Assembly: GCF_030148435.1 (NCBI RefSeq)
Contig: NZ_JASBTN010000028.1
Location: 1-35,852 of the forward strand
Direction: 5' to 3'
DNA length: 35,852 bases
Source of the DNA: Aliiroseovarius sp.
GTDB taxonomy: Bacteria; Pseudomonadota; Alphaproteobacteria; Rhodobacterales; Rhodobacteraceae
Below are positions 14,219-23,127 of this stretch, piece by piece. The notes below the pieces were generated by a model. It had not been told where the DNA came from. It ran no database searches and was given only the letters and a program-made list of their open reading frames with translations. Made by a program: the position numbers and the translations under genes. The stretch's first letter is position 1, and every line of letters starts with the position of its first letter.

Positions 14219-17200
14219 TCAGATCACGAAGATCGTTCCCGCAAGGTCGGACAGGTCGGTGATGCCCTCGATCGTTGCGGAGCCATCCTCGCCGAAATCG
14301 AAAACGGCATCGCCACCGATGATTTGCGCATAGGCAAGGATCTCGGCCTCGGTCTTGGTGCTGCCGTTCCAGATTTCGTCGTCGAACATAAGCTTGTCCC
14401 ATTCCGCCGCGTCGAAATCTGTCACCACGTCATTTCCGTTCGTGGTGAATACGAACTTGTCTGCCCCACCGCCGCCGGTCATGATGTCGCTGCCCTCGCC
14501 CCCATGCAGGAAATCGTTGAAGTCGCCTGCGCCGCCATCCAGAACATCGTTGCCGCCCCCGCCATAAAGCAGGTCGTGGCCCGCGCCACCATTCAGGGTG
14601 TCATCCCCCCAGCCGCCGCTCAGCACGTTCTTGATCGCATCCCCGGTCAGGGTGTCGTCCCACCATGAGCCCCAAAGATTCTCGATTGAATCGAAGGTAT
14701 CGCCTGCCGCGCCGCCGCCTGCCTGCCCGGTTTCCAGGTTCACCACGACCCCACCTTCGAGGATGTTGGAATAAACGGCGGTGTCATTGCCCGTCCCGCC
14801 GACATAGGCGTTGTTCCCCGTGCCGCCCAGGAGCCAGTCATTTCCGGCCCCGCCATCCAGCGTGTCATCGCCTTCGCCGCCCGAGATCCAGTCCTTGCCG
14901 CCCCCCCAGCCCCCGCGGAGAATATCGTCGCCGTTCCCGCCTTCCAGACGGTCGTCTCCCTCGCGCCCGTCGATCACGTCATTTCCGTCGCCGCCGCGAA
15001 TGTCGTTGACCCCAGTGTCGCCGATCAGCGTATCCTGGCCGTCCGAACCGACGATGTTCTCGACATCGACGATCACGTCGCCCCAGGCACCGCCCCAGGT
15101 CGCACCAGAGGTGAGGTTGATCCCGATGCCGCCCAGCGGATCTTGCTCATAGGTCACGGTATCTATCCCGGCCCCGCCATCCATTTGGTCGAGCCCGGCC
15201 CCGCCAAAAAGAACGTCGTCACCGGCCCCGCCGAAAAGCGAGTCGTCGTAGGAACCCCACCCCCCGGCCAGAAAGTCGTTCCCGGCCCCGCCGTAGAGCG
15301 TGTCTTCGCCCTGGCGGCCGTCCAGTGCATCGTTCCCGTCGTCCCCGGTCAGGACGTTGTCGCCGAAGCTTCCGGTGATCGTATCGTCATTGTCGGTGCC
15401 AATCACGTTTTCGACGGAAATCAGCAGGTCGCCCTCTGCGCCCCCCCAGGCCTGGCCACTGTCCAGAACAATGCCGATACCGATCGTCATGCCGCTGTAG
15501 GACGCGGTATCGACCCCCGCTCCGCCGTCGAGCGTATCCGCGCCCAGGCCGCCGTTCATCGTGTCGTCCCCATCGCCACCGACCAACGTGTCATTGCCGC
15601 CTTCGCCGCTCAGATTGTCATCGCCTTCGGCACCCTCCAGCCGGTTGGCCTTGTCGTCGCCCATCAGTGTGTCAGCGTAGAGCGATCCGATCAGGTTTTC
15701 GATATTGCTGAGCGTGTCCCCCTGGGCGCCGTCCCATCCCTGCCCGGTGATCAGGGAAACGCCCACCCCCGCCCAGGAACCTTCGTAGCTGGCGGTGTCA
15801 TTGCCGGGGCCGCCGTCCAGGGCATCGCCGCCTTCACCGCCAATCAGCATGTCGCTGCCACCATTGCCGATCAGCGTGTCGTCGCCGAGATTGCCGACCA
15901 GCGTGTCCGACGAGCCGGTGCCGACCAGGGTCCGCGGCATGTAGTCATAGACCACCGGTGGGCGGTCCAGGACCAGGATTTCGGCGGTCGGGAAATCGCC
16001 CGCCGAGAGAGGCTGACCATTGGCCGAACGGACTTCGATCTCTTCGTCGCGGAAGCTGATGATGGCGCCGTACCCGGTCGGGGTGATTGTCAGTTGCGCG
16101 GTGTCGTAGAGGAAGTTGAACCCGGTCAGGTCGAGCCGGTCGCGTGCCGGATCGAAATCCTGGATGATGTCCCGTTCGCCATCGGCAGTCATAACGAACA
16201 GGTCATCGCCAGTGCCACCGGTCAACACATCCTGCCCCGCACCGTCATTCAGGATGTCGTTGCCGTCTCCGCCATTTACGAGATCGTCTCCACCCCCGCC
16301 GGCCAGCATGTCGTCCACCGTGGATCCGGTCAGCAGGTTGTCCCCCGCGTCGCCGGACAGAACCTCGCCCAGGTTGCCGGTATCGAAGGACAGCTGGGTC
16401 ACGCCCGCCTCGGTTTGCGAGGAGGCAAAGATTTGCAGCTCCCCGTCGAAATTCGCGACCCCCAGCGCGGCTATGTTCTGCAAGGCCGTCGCCATGTTGT
16501 CGGCGATACTGTCCAGCAGAACCAGCTGACCGTCGGGTAGCACGGTGAAAACAGAGATCCCGTCGTCGCCCCCTCCTACCAGAACGAAAGCATGCCCGCT
16601 GACGTCGATCACCTCCATCTCAGTCACCGTGTCAAAGCGCGTATTGAGGTTGTCGATCACGTGGTCGACCGGCGTCAGCGTACCATCGGGTTGAATCCTC
16701 ATTACCGTCAGCGAGGAACTGCCTGCCGCAGCGACGATCACAAAAGGCTGGCCGGCAATGGTAAAAGTTTCAATCGCAGTCGGGTTCGAAATTCCGATCC
16801 CGTCGGCAGCCCCCGCAGCGTCGATCAGGGTTGGCGCGCCGTCGGCATCCAGTTGAAAGCTGGCGACGCCCTGATACAGGTTCGTCGCCGCGACAAGGTA
16901 GGTGGTCCCGTTCGCCTCGATTGAGGCGAGGTCGGTAATGTCAATTCCCCCGGGCAGGTCGGTCTGGGACGTCTGGTCGCTGCGCAGCTGCATCTGCCGG
17001 TCGGTCGTCAGCTGATACTGCGCCACTCCGGTGGATCCGGCCTTGGCGGTATAGGTATAGTCAATCCCACTGACGACCGCGGTATGCATCGCGGTGACTT
17101 GACCGCCCGCGCCGGGCCCGGCCCAGCTCAGGGACTGTGCATTGCCCAGATCGTTTTCACCCGACAGCAGATGGCCAGTGAGCTCCGCATCCAGTTGTCC

Positions 17201-17470
17201 GTAGGAAACGAGATAGGTGGCGCTGCCATCGGTGAGCAGCTCGACCCGCGCCTCGCCCGAGAGCAGCTCGCTTGAGGTATAGGCGATCTGATCGACCAGG
17301 GTGGTTTGCCCGTCCGCGCCGATTTCCAGAACCATGGCGCCGCCTTCGGCTCCGGTCGTCGTATACAGATAGGTGCTGGCCCCATCGCGAAAAATGGTCA
17401 TGTCGGTCACGTTGACCGTGTGATTCAGTTCGGCCCCGTCAAGGGTATTTACATGCGTGATACCGGCCAC
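14219..17470 (-). CDS. RTX (hemolysin-type calcium-binding) protein with N-terminal beta-propeller-like repeats
   Basis: This 1083-residue protein starts at GTG (17470), preceded by AAGGGGG. Residues 1-370 hold repeats of about 50 residues (AFVLVGGGDDGISVFTVLPDG and relatives) like blades of a lactonase-type propeller. Calcium-binding nonapeptides GGxGxDxLx begin near 374. A first RTX block ends near 425-515 with a terminal-type module (DLFVMTADGERDIIQDFDP). A second block of four related units of about 100-130 residues (pattern TASY, GQAWGGAEGD, ENVIG, DTLxGD) runs to the C-terminus, ending FDFGEDGSATIEG...IFVI. The hydrophobic end and lack of an N-terminal signal fit type I secretion. It is divergent from the serralysin gene and convergent with the glycosyltransferase. 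A surface adhesin or matrix role is inference. Confidence 0.88.
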   Translation of the reverse strand: MAGITHVNTLDGAELNHTVNVTDMTIFRDGASTYLYTTTGAEGGAMVLEIGADGQTTLVDQIAYTSSELLSGEARVELLTDGSATYLVSYGQLDAELTGHLLSGENDLGNAQSLSWAGPGAGGQVTAMHTAVVSGIDYTYTAKAGSTGVAQYQLTTDRQMQLRSDQTSQTDLPGGIDITDLASIEANGTTYLVAATNLYQGVASFQLDADGAPTLIDAAGAADGIGISNPTAIETFTIAGQPFVIVAAAGSSSLTVMRIQPDGTLTPVDHVIDNLNTRFDTVTEMEVIDVSGHAFVLVGGGDDGISVFTVLPDGQLVLLDSIADNMATALQNIAALGVANFDGELQIFASSQTEAGVTQLSFDTGNLGEVLSGDAGDNLLTGSTVDDMLAGGGGDDLVNGGDGNDILNDGAGQDVLTGGTGDDLFVMTADGERDIIQDFDPARDRLDLTGFNFLYDTAQLTITPTGYGAIISFRDEEIEVRSANGQPLSAGDFPTAEILVLDRPPVVYDYMPRTLVGTGSSDTLVGNLGDDTLIGNGGSDMLIGGEGGDALDGGPGNDTASYEGSWAGVGVSLITGQGWDGAQGDTLSNIENLIGSLYADTLMGDDKANRLEGAEGDDNLSGEGGNDTLVGGDGDDTMNGGLGADTLDGGAGVDTASYSGMTIGIGIVLDSGQAWGGAEGDLLISVENVIGTDNDDTITGSFGDNVLTGDDGNDALDGRQGEDTLYGGAGNDFLAGGWGSYDDSLFGGAGDDVLFGGAGLDQMDGGAGIDTVTYEQDPLGGIGINLTSGATWGGAWGDVIVDVENIVGSDGQDTLIGDTGVNDIRGGDGNDVIDGREGDDRLEGGNGDDILRGGWGGGKDWISGGEGDDTLDGGAGNDWLLGGTGNNAYVGGTGNDTAVYSNILEGGVVVNLETGQAGGGAAGDTFDSIENLWGSWWDDTLTGDAIKNVLSGGWGDDTLNGGAGHDLLYGGGGNDVLDGGAGDFNDFLHGGEGSDIMTGGGGADKFVFTTNGNDVVTDFDAAEWDKLMFDDEIWNGSTKTEAEILAYAQIIGGDAVFDFGEDGSATIEGITDLSDLAGTIFVI

Positions 17471-17930
17471 CCCGACCCCCTTACCTCGAACAGATCACCC
17501 TCTCTGGTCCGGCTCACCCTTGCCGGATCCGGTGCAAACGGGGCCTCCAGTGCCCCGCTTGCGAAATCAAGAATGCTGCCAATTCGTTAAGGCACACTTT
17601 TTGCAATGTGGTGGGAATTGGGCGGTTCGTTACAATGCAACGGGATGGCCGGGTGTTAAATTAGCGACTGCCTGCCGGTCCGTATGTTTCGGAGCAGGTC
17701 CGGCTTGCCCCTATTGCCTGCAGAACAGGAACTTTGGCGATCCTGTCGACGAAACATTCATTTCTCTGTGCAACGAATCAAGTCCGTGAAAGACGGGCGT
17801 TTGACACGTGACCAGGCGGAATTGGCCTGTTTACGAAGGCGGTTCAGTCTTTCGGGAATTGCGCAGTCACGCCATCAATTCGCAGGAATTGCGGCTGCCC
17901 GTCGAGATACAGGACCGTTTGTGAAACAGC
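17471..17930. promoter_or_regulatory. Divergent RTX promoter region with six GAATTG motifs
   Basis: This 460-bp gene-free spacer separates the two divergent RTX genes. GAATTG occurs on the plus strand at 17615, 17819, 17856 and 17886, and on the minus strand at 17580-17585 and 17876-17881. The last pair forms a perfect inverted repeat with centre GCAG (17876-17891). GGAATTGCG is repeated at 17855 and 17885, 30 bp apart. The region is more AT-rich than its flanks. TTGACA at 17801-17806 has no acceptable -10, so promoters are unassigned. A shared regulator binding this motif is the simplest reading. Confidence 0.5.
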
Positions 17931-19955
17931 ATGTGCCAGCTTTGTGTTGCAAAAACGATTTTCAGTTCGCCTGAGGTGAACGCCCGTCAACCGCTTGCCG
18001 AGCCGGCCGCGGTGCCGCTCTATTCCCATGACCAAATCGCGGATTATCTTCGGGATGGATACTGGAACGATCAGGGCTTTTTCGGTGCCAGCTTCGATGT
18101 GCAGACGGGCGGGACGCTCACGTTCAATGTCAACGACCTGCCCGCGGCCGAACGGTTCTTTGCCATCGCAGCGATGGAGGCCTGGGCGAATGTGACGGGT
18201 ATCAACATGGTCGCGACCACCTCGACCTCTGCACATATCACCTTCGTCAACGACGATACTGTCGGGGCCTTTAGCTCCTGGGAGTCGGTGTCGGGTGGCA
18301 ATATCAACCGGGCCACGGTCAACATTCCATCCTGGTGGATTGGCGGCGATCAAGACCGCCTCGACAGCTATTCGTTCCAGACCTACATCCACGAGGTCGG
18401 CCATGCGCTGGGCCTGGGACATGCGGGTCCGTACAATGGCAGCGCGACCTATGATGCCTCGGGCGGCGGGGACAACATCTATGTGAACGACAGCTGGCAG
18501 GCGACGGTGATGTCCTATTTCAGCCAGACCGAGAACACCCATGTCACCGGTAGCTATTCCTATATCGTCACACCGATGCTTGCCGATATCCTGGCTGTGC
18601 ACGGGATGTATGGCACGCCGACCACCGTCCGCACCGGTGACACAACCTATGGCAACAATTCGAACGCGGGCGGGTATCTGGACGACCTCGTGAACGCGAC
18701 CAGTTCCATTGGCGCGACAGTCTATGACAATGGCGGCATTGATACGATCGACATGAGCCATTCCGGCGCGAACCAGAACATCACCCTGGTTGCCGAGGCG
18801 GCGTCGGATGTGTCCGGGGGCATTGGCAACCTGTTCATCGCCCGCGGGGTCGATATCGAGAATGCGATCGGGGGGGGCGGAAGCGACAGGCTGACCGGCA
18901 ACGGCTTGAACAACGAGCTTTCCGGCGGCAACGGGTCGGACGACCTGAACGGTGGCGCCGGGAATGATACGCTGCGCGGTGGTGCGGGGGGCGATGACAT
19001 GGATGGCGGTACCGGCGCGGATACCGCGACATATGACGACATCACCTTGGGTGGTGTCGGGGTGAACCTCGGTTCGAATTCCGTCTGGGGCGCGGCCACG
19101 GGGGACAGTTTGACTTCGGTCGAGAACCTGATCGGGTCCAGTTACGGCGATACGCTGATTGGTGATGCGGGCGACAACACGCTCAGCGGCGGGGGTGGCA
19201 ATGACGTGCTCGACGGTCGTGAGGGCAATGACGTCCTGGCAGGTGGCGACGGCAACGACATGTTGCGGGGCGGCTGGGGAACCGGCGGTGACACGCTTTC
19301 GGGCGGGGATGGCAACGACGTTCTGGAAGGCGGTGCCGGCAACGATTCCCTGTCCGGCGGCGCCGGGGCCGATCACCACGATGGCGGCGACGGCACGGAC
19401 CTTGTCGATTTCCGCGACATCGAAGGCGGCGGGGTTGGCTGGAACATGTTGACCGGCGCCGCGTGGGGCAAGGCGGACGGGGATACCTTCGCTTCGATCG
19501 AGAATGTCTGGGGGTCGCTCTACAACGACAAGTTCGTGGGGTCGAATGACCGCAACGTGCTGATCGGCGGCGGCGGGCATGACATTGTCGAAGGGCGCGG
19601 TGGCTCAGACGTGATCTATGGCGGGTGGGGGCATGATGTGCTGTACGGCGGGCCCGGCAATGACTACCTGAACGGCGGCCACTTCGACGACACCTATACC
19701 GGCGGCACGGGGGCGGACAGTTTCGTGTTCAATTCCTTTGCGGATACGATCACCGATTTCAACATTGCCGAGGAGGATATGCTGGTCTTTGAGGACGATC
19801 TCTGGGGTGGTGGCCAGAAAACCGATGCGGAACTGTTGGCCTATAGCTTGGTGGTGGATGAGAACCTGGTGTTCGACTTCGGCGGCGGGCACACGCTGAC
19901 GCTTGTCGATGTGATCGACGAGAGCCTGTTGGAAGGGCAGATGCTGGTCATCTGA
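17931..19955 (+). CDS. Serralysin-type M10 metalloprotease with RTX C-terminal region
   Basis: The 674-residue protein has a metzincin catalytic domain. Zinc binds HEVGHALGLGH (154-164, with E155 as base) and the Met-turn is VMSYF with M194. The TPMLADILAVHGMYG segment after it is typical of serralysins. RTX nonapeptides run from about 313 to 590, and the terminal module (about 595-674) carries DSFVFNSFADTITDFNIAEED and ends MLVI, as in the divergent RTX protein. It should be secreted by a type I exporter, bind calcium outside and degrade protein. There is no N-terminal signal peptide; the start at 17931 (MCQLC) lacks a good ribosome binding site, and a GTG at 17976 is an alternative. One metzincin-plus-RTX layout in a capsule locus is noteworthy. 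Confidence 0.9.
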   Translation: MCQLCVAKTIFSSPEVNARQPLAEPAAVPLYSHDQIADYLRDGYWNDQGFFGASFDVQTGGTLTFNVNDLPAAERFFAIAAMEAWANVTGINMVATTSTSAHITFVNDDTVGAFSSWESVSGGNINRATVNIPSWWIGGDQDRLDSYSFQTYIHEVGHALGLGHAGPYNGSATYDASGGGDNIYVNDSWQATVMSYFSQTENTHVTGSYSYIVTPMLADILAVHGMYGTPTTVRTGDTTYGNNSNAGGYLDDLVNATSSIGATVYDNGGIDTIDMSHSGANQNITLVAEAASDVSGGIGNLFIARGVDIENAIGGGGSDRLTGNGLNNELSGGNGSDDLNGGAGNDTLRGGAGGDDMDGGTGADTATYDDITLGGVGVNLGSNSVWGAATGDSLTSVENLIGSSYGDTLIGDAGDNTLSGGGGNDVLDGREGNDVLAGGDGNDMLRGGWGTGGDTLSGGDGNDVLEGGAGNDSLSGGAGADHHDGGDGTDLVDFRDIEGGGVGWNMLTGAAWGKADGDTFASIENVWGSLYNDKFVGSNDRNVLIGGGGHDIVEGRGGSDVIYGGWGHDVLYGGPGNDYLNGGHFDDTYTGGTGADSFVFNSFADTITDFNIAEEDMLVFEDDLWGGGQKTDAELLAYSLVVDENLVFDFGGGHTLTLVDVIDESLLEGQMLVI

Positions 19956-20028
19956 CCGGATCAGGCCTGCACCAAAGGAATGCCGCTCCGGTCCGGGAGC
20001 CTTCTTGTCGGGCGCAGGCGGTGGGTGA

Positions 20029-21030
20029 TCAGATCATTCGCCGCATCATCGCCCAGAACACGAACAGAGACTGCATGCGCCCCTGTCGCCGCACCCCCGC
20101 GCGCCATATGTCCCGCAGGGCTCTCAGGCGGCTCCCCTGGCCGCGGCGCGCCATGATTGCGGCATTCTGGCGATGCGCCGGGGACAACAGCGCGCCATGC
20201 CTTTCCAGAGCGGCCAGGTTGCGGTTGATCGCCTGCCGGAAAACGGACCTGCGCACCATGTCGAGCCGCTTGATCGATCCGCGCAGGGTGTTCGGGGTGC
20301 CCAAAGCGTTGCGCTCGTGCTGGCGATACAGCACCGTCGGGTGTTCGTCGAAAACCAGCCGGGCGCCTGCGCCGCTGAGCAGCAGGTAGAGCCACCAATC
20401 GTGAAAAGGCACATCCGGACCGGGCCCGGCCCGGCGCACCAGCGCCAGCGCGGCAGGGTTCAGCAAAAGGGTATTTCCCGCCATCACATTCTGCACCAGG
20501 GCATTGCCGAAGGAGGGCGGGCGTTGCAACCCGCGCGACAGGCCCATCGGCGTCAGATCCTCGTCCACCAGCCGGGTGCGGCTGCCGTACAGGACCGGCG
20601 CATCATCATCGGCCATTTCGCAAGCCGCGACCCTGACCAGACCCCGGCTGAGCCGGTCGGGCAGCCAGACATCGTCCTGATCGGACAGGGCGATGAAACA
20701 ATCCGACGGCAATGCGGGGCGGCACAAGAGCGACAGGTAGTTGGCCGCATGCCCACGCCCGACACCGTCAAACAGCCTCACTTCACGGTCGGGATGGGCC
20801 AGGATGAAATCCTGCAGGATGCGCCGCGTCGCATCTGTCGAATGGTCATCGCTGATCCAAAGTGACCAGTCCCTGTGATCCTGAGCCAGGAAACTGTCCA
20901 GTTGCTCCTGCAGAAATGCAGACCCGTTGAAGGTGCACAGAAGAATGCAAACATGGGTTCGCTGGCGGATCGCGCCGGTTTGGACGGCGACGTCCAGCCC
21001 AGGCCTCGGATGGATCGGATGCATGTACAT
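20029..21030 (-). CDS. Family 2 glycosyltransferase
   Basis: The 333-residue protein has a GT-A domain: VCILLCTFNGSAFLQEQLDS (27-46), WISDDHSTDATRRIL and the metal-binding SDQDDVW (116-122). FHDWWLYLLLSGAG and VLYRQHERNALG follow as the acceptor-side motifs. This pattern is common in rhamnosyl- and related transferases of O-antigen and capsule clusters, but donor and acceptor are not fixed. Its start lies four bases after the kpsM stop codon on the same strand, so both belong to one transcript. The C-terminal 100 residues are Arg-rich. It is convergent with the serralysin gene. Confidence 0.88.
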   Translation of the reverse strand: MYMHPIHPRPGLDVAVQTGAIRQRTHVCILLCTFNGSAFLQEQLDSFLAQDHRDWSLWISDDHSTDATRRILQDFILAHPDREVRLFDGVGRGHAANYLSLLCRPALPSDCFIALSDQDDVWLPDRLSRGLVRVAACEMADDDAPVLYGSRTRLVDEDLTPMGLSRGLQRPPSFGNALVQNVMAGNTLLLNPAALALVRRAGPGPDVPFHDWWLYLLLSGAGARLVFDEHPTVLYRQHERNALGTPNTLRGSIKRLDMVRRSVFRQAINRNLAALERHGALLSPAHRQNAAIMARRGQGSRLRALRDIWRAGVRRQGRMQSLFVFWAMMRRMI

Positions 21031-21034
21031 GGCG

Positions 21035-21829
21035 CTACTCGTTCACGATGTCCCGATGGTGCCGGCCCAGGAACAGCAGGCCGAGAAAGAGGCAGGCAAG
21101 GCCGAAACCGAAACCGTAGCCAAACGACACGTAATCCGGTTCATAGGTTGCGTATATCCCGCGTCGCATTTGACCCACGATATGCACAACAGGGTTGAAC
21201 CAAAGATAATCCTGGAAGGGTTGCGGCACATCTTCGAAGAGGAAGAAAATGCAAGACATGATGAACATCGGCCGGTTTAGGATTACCCAGATCCTGTTCC
21301 AGGCGGGCAGGCGCCAATAGAGGTAGCAGTTCAGCGTGCCGACACCGGCAGCCAGCAAAACAGCCATGCCGACGGCAAGGGTCATTGCGGGAATGTCCAG
21401 GATCACGTTGATGTCATAGATCCAGATGATCGCGCCCAGGATAATGACCAGGATCATGGCCTGGGTCAGCGCGTTCAGAAGGGTGCGCGCCAGGATCGCG
21501 TCGACGAATGTCACGCCGGGATAGAACAGCAGTTGTTTCGAGAATCCGATTGACCGCCCGACCTTGTTCGACAAATCGTTATAGAGCGAGAAGGGCAGCA
21601 TGCCCGAGGCATAGAACAGCGCAAAGTTGTCCCCCAGCGACGGTGATCTCAGCGCCAGGGAAAAGACGATTGTCAGCAGGGCAACACCGCCGATCGGTTC
21701 GGCGATGGCCCAGAAGTAACCGGCGGCATTTCTGCCATAGGTTGACGACATCTCGCGCAGCATCAAGGCCATGACGGTGCGACCGGTGCGGATCGGCAAC
21801 GTGCGCGCTGCGGTTGATGTTTGCTCCAT
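21035..21829 (-). CDS. kpsM: ABC-2 type polysaccharide export permease
   Basis: The 264-residue integral membrane protein has about six predicted membrane segments: around 39-60, 70-90, 112-135, 145-170, 178-200 and 235-256. The N-terminal cytoplasmic stretch has the family motif MLREMSSTYGRNAAGYFWAIAEP in outline, and the late segment DYLWFNPVVHIVGQMR is typical of KpsM/Wzm/BexB. With KpsT it would form the inner-membrane exporter of capsule. Its ATPase partner is not adjacent on this strand but lies on the divergent operon beyond kpsE. AGGGG precedes the ATG. The gene leads a two-gene transcript with the GT2. Confidence 0.9.
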   Translation of the reverse strand: MEQTSTAARTLPIRTGRTVMALMLREMSSTYGRNAAGYFWAIAEPIGGVALLTIVFSLALRSPSLGDNFALFYASGMLPFSLYNDLSNKVGRSIGFSKQLLFYPGVTFVDAILARTLLNALTQAMILVIILGAIIWIYDINVILDIPAMTLAVGMAVLLAAGVGTLNCYLYWRLPAWNRIWVILNRPMFIMSCIFFLFEDVPQPFQDYLWFNPVVHIVGQMRRGIYATYEPDYVSFGYGFGFGLACLFLGLLFLGRHHRDIVNE

Positions 21830-21918
21830 CCGTTTGTGCCCCTGCGAACTGGAATTCCTGTCTGGCCTCTGCTAAGGCGGTAGTCGCAGTTTTTTGTGTA
21901 CAACTCTGGGATGAACGC

Positions 21919-23112
21919 ATGGTTAAGGCAAACCCGGATGCAATTCAGGCCGCCCCGGATGGGGGCGGCAATGTCATGCCGATGACGCGCACGCGGGCAG
22001 CGGGGCCGGCCCGAATGAAGCGTCGTCATGTCAGGCTTCTGCGCGGTTTCTACCTGTTCGTGTGCCTGCCCTTGATCCTGGCGGCCGGGTATCTGTATTT
22101 CGTGGCGCAGCCGCAATACGCTTCGGTCATGGGGTTTGCGGTTCGGAGCGAGGAAGCGTCCACGCCGACCGATCTTCTGGGTGGAATCGCTTCTCTGTCA
22201 GGCAGTTCGTCCGGCTCGGACACGGATGTCCTGTTCGAGTTCATCCGCAGCCAGCGCATGGTTCGCGCGGTGGATCAGAGGATGAGCCTGCGTACAATCT
22301 GGTCGGCGCCGGGCGACCCGATTTTCGGTGTCGCCGAGGATGCCTCGATCGAGGATCTCCTGTCCTATTGGCAGCGCATGGTGAAGGTCTATTATGACAG
22401 CGCCTCCGGCCTGATCGAATTGCGGATCCATGCCTTTGACCCGAAACAGGCGCAGGCGCTGGGGCAGGTGATCTACGAGGAAAGCTCGCTTCTTATCAAC
22501 GACCTGTCGGCCATCGCCCGCGAGGATGCGACCCGCTATGCGGCGAACGAGCTGGAGCTTGCCGTCGAGCGGCTGCGTCAGGCGCGACAGGGCGTGGCCG
22601 AGTTCCGCCTGCGCACCCAGATCCTGGATCCCGAGGCCGACATCATGGGCCGAATGGGGCTTCTCAACAGTTTGCAGGAACAGCTTGCCTCGGCGCAGAT
22701 CGAACTGGATATCGTGAACCAGACCACCCTGGCCAGCGACCCACGGGTTGAACGGGCAGAGCGTCGTGTGAAGGTGATTGAGGAACGTATCGTCGAGGAA
22801 CGCGCGCGGTTTTCGACCGATGAGGGCACGGAACATGGCGCCTATGCCAATCTGGTCGGTGAGTATGAGAGCCTTGCGGTTGACCTGCAGTTCGCCGAGA
22901 CCTCGTACCTCTCGGCGCTTGCAGCATTCGAAACCGCCCGCGCCGAAGCTCTGCGCAAGTCGCGGTATCTGGCGGCCTATATCAAACCGACATTGGCGGA
23001 AACGGCAGAGTACCCGCAGCGTCCGGTGGTTCTGTTCGTCCTGGGCGTTTTCCTGTTCGGCATTTGGGCTTCGCTGACGCTGATCTACTACTCCGTCCGC
23101 GACCGCAGGTAG
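21919..23112 (+). CDS. kpsE: Capsule polysaccharide export inner-membrane protein (KpsE/BexC/CtrB family)
   Basis: From the ATG at 21919 the product is 397 residues, as usual for KpsE. One membrane segment lies near 40-62 (FYLFVCLPLILAAGYLYFV) and a second near the C-terminus (about 365-388, VVLFVLGVFLFGIWASLTLI). Between them is a periplasmic region with long helices likely to form coiled coils (about 190-330). This is the polysaccharide co-polymerase topology that links the ABC exporter to the outer-membrane channel. The frame stays open upstream to 21814, overlapping the divergent kpsM start; that extension is not used. A downstream Met at 22015 is possible. kpsT follows after 15 bp. Confidence 0.88.
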   Translation: MVKANPDAIQAAPDGGGNVMPMTRTRAAGPARMKRRHVRLLRGFYLFVCLPLILAAGYLYFVAQPQYASVMGFAVRSEEASTPTDLLGGIASLSGSSSGSDTDVLFEFIRSQRMVRAVDQRMSLRTIWSAPGDPIFGVAEDASIEDLLSYWQRMVKVYYDSASGLIELRIHAFDPKQAQALGQVIYEESSLLINDLSAIAREDATRYAANELELAVERLRQARQGVAEFRLRTQILDPEADIMGRMGLLNSLQEQLASAQIELDIVNQTTLASDPRVERAERRVKVIEERIVEERARFSTDEGTEHGAYANLVGEYESLAVDLQFAETSYLSALAAFETARAEALRKSRYLAAYIKPTLAETAEYPQRPVVLFVLGVFLFGIWASLTLIYYSVRDRR

Positions 23113-23127
23113 GCCGGAGATCACGCC

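Noticed and set aside
15143-16540. 465-codon plus-strand frame inside the large RTX gene
   Set aside because: Repetitive antisense of RTX repeats (Gly/Asp codons read backwards), rich in Val/Ala/Ile, not a real protein.
18870-19700. Tandem repeats that might suggest a CRISPR or minisatellite
   Set aside because: They are codons for degenerate RTX nonapeptides in frame, without identical repeats or unique spacers.
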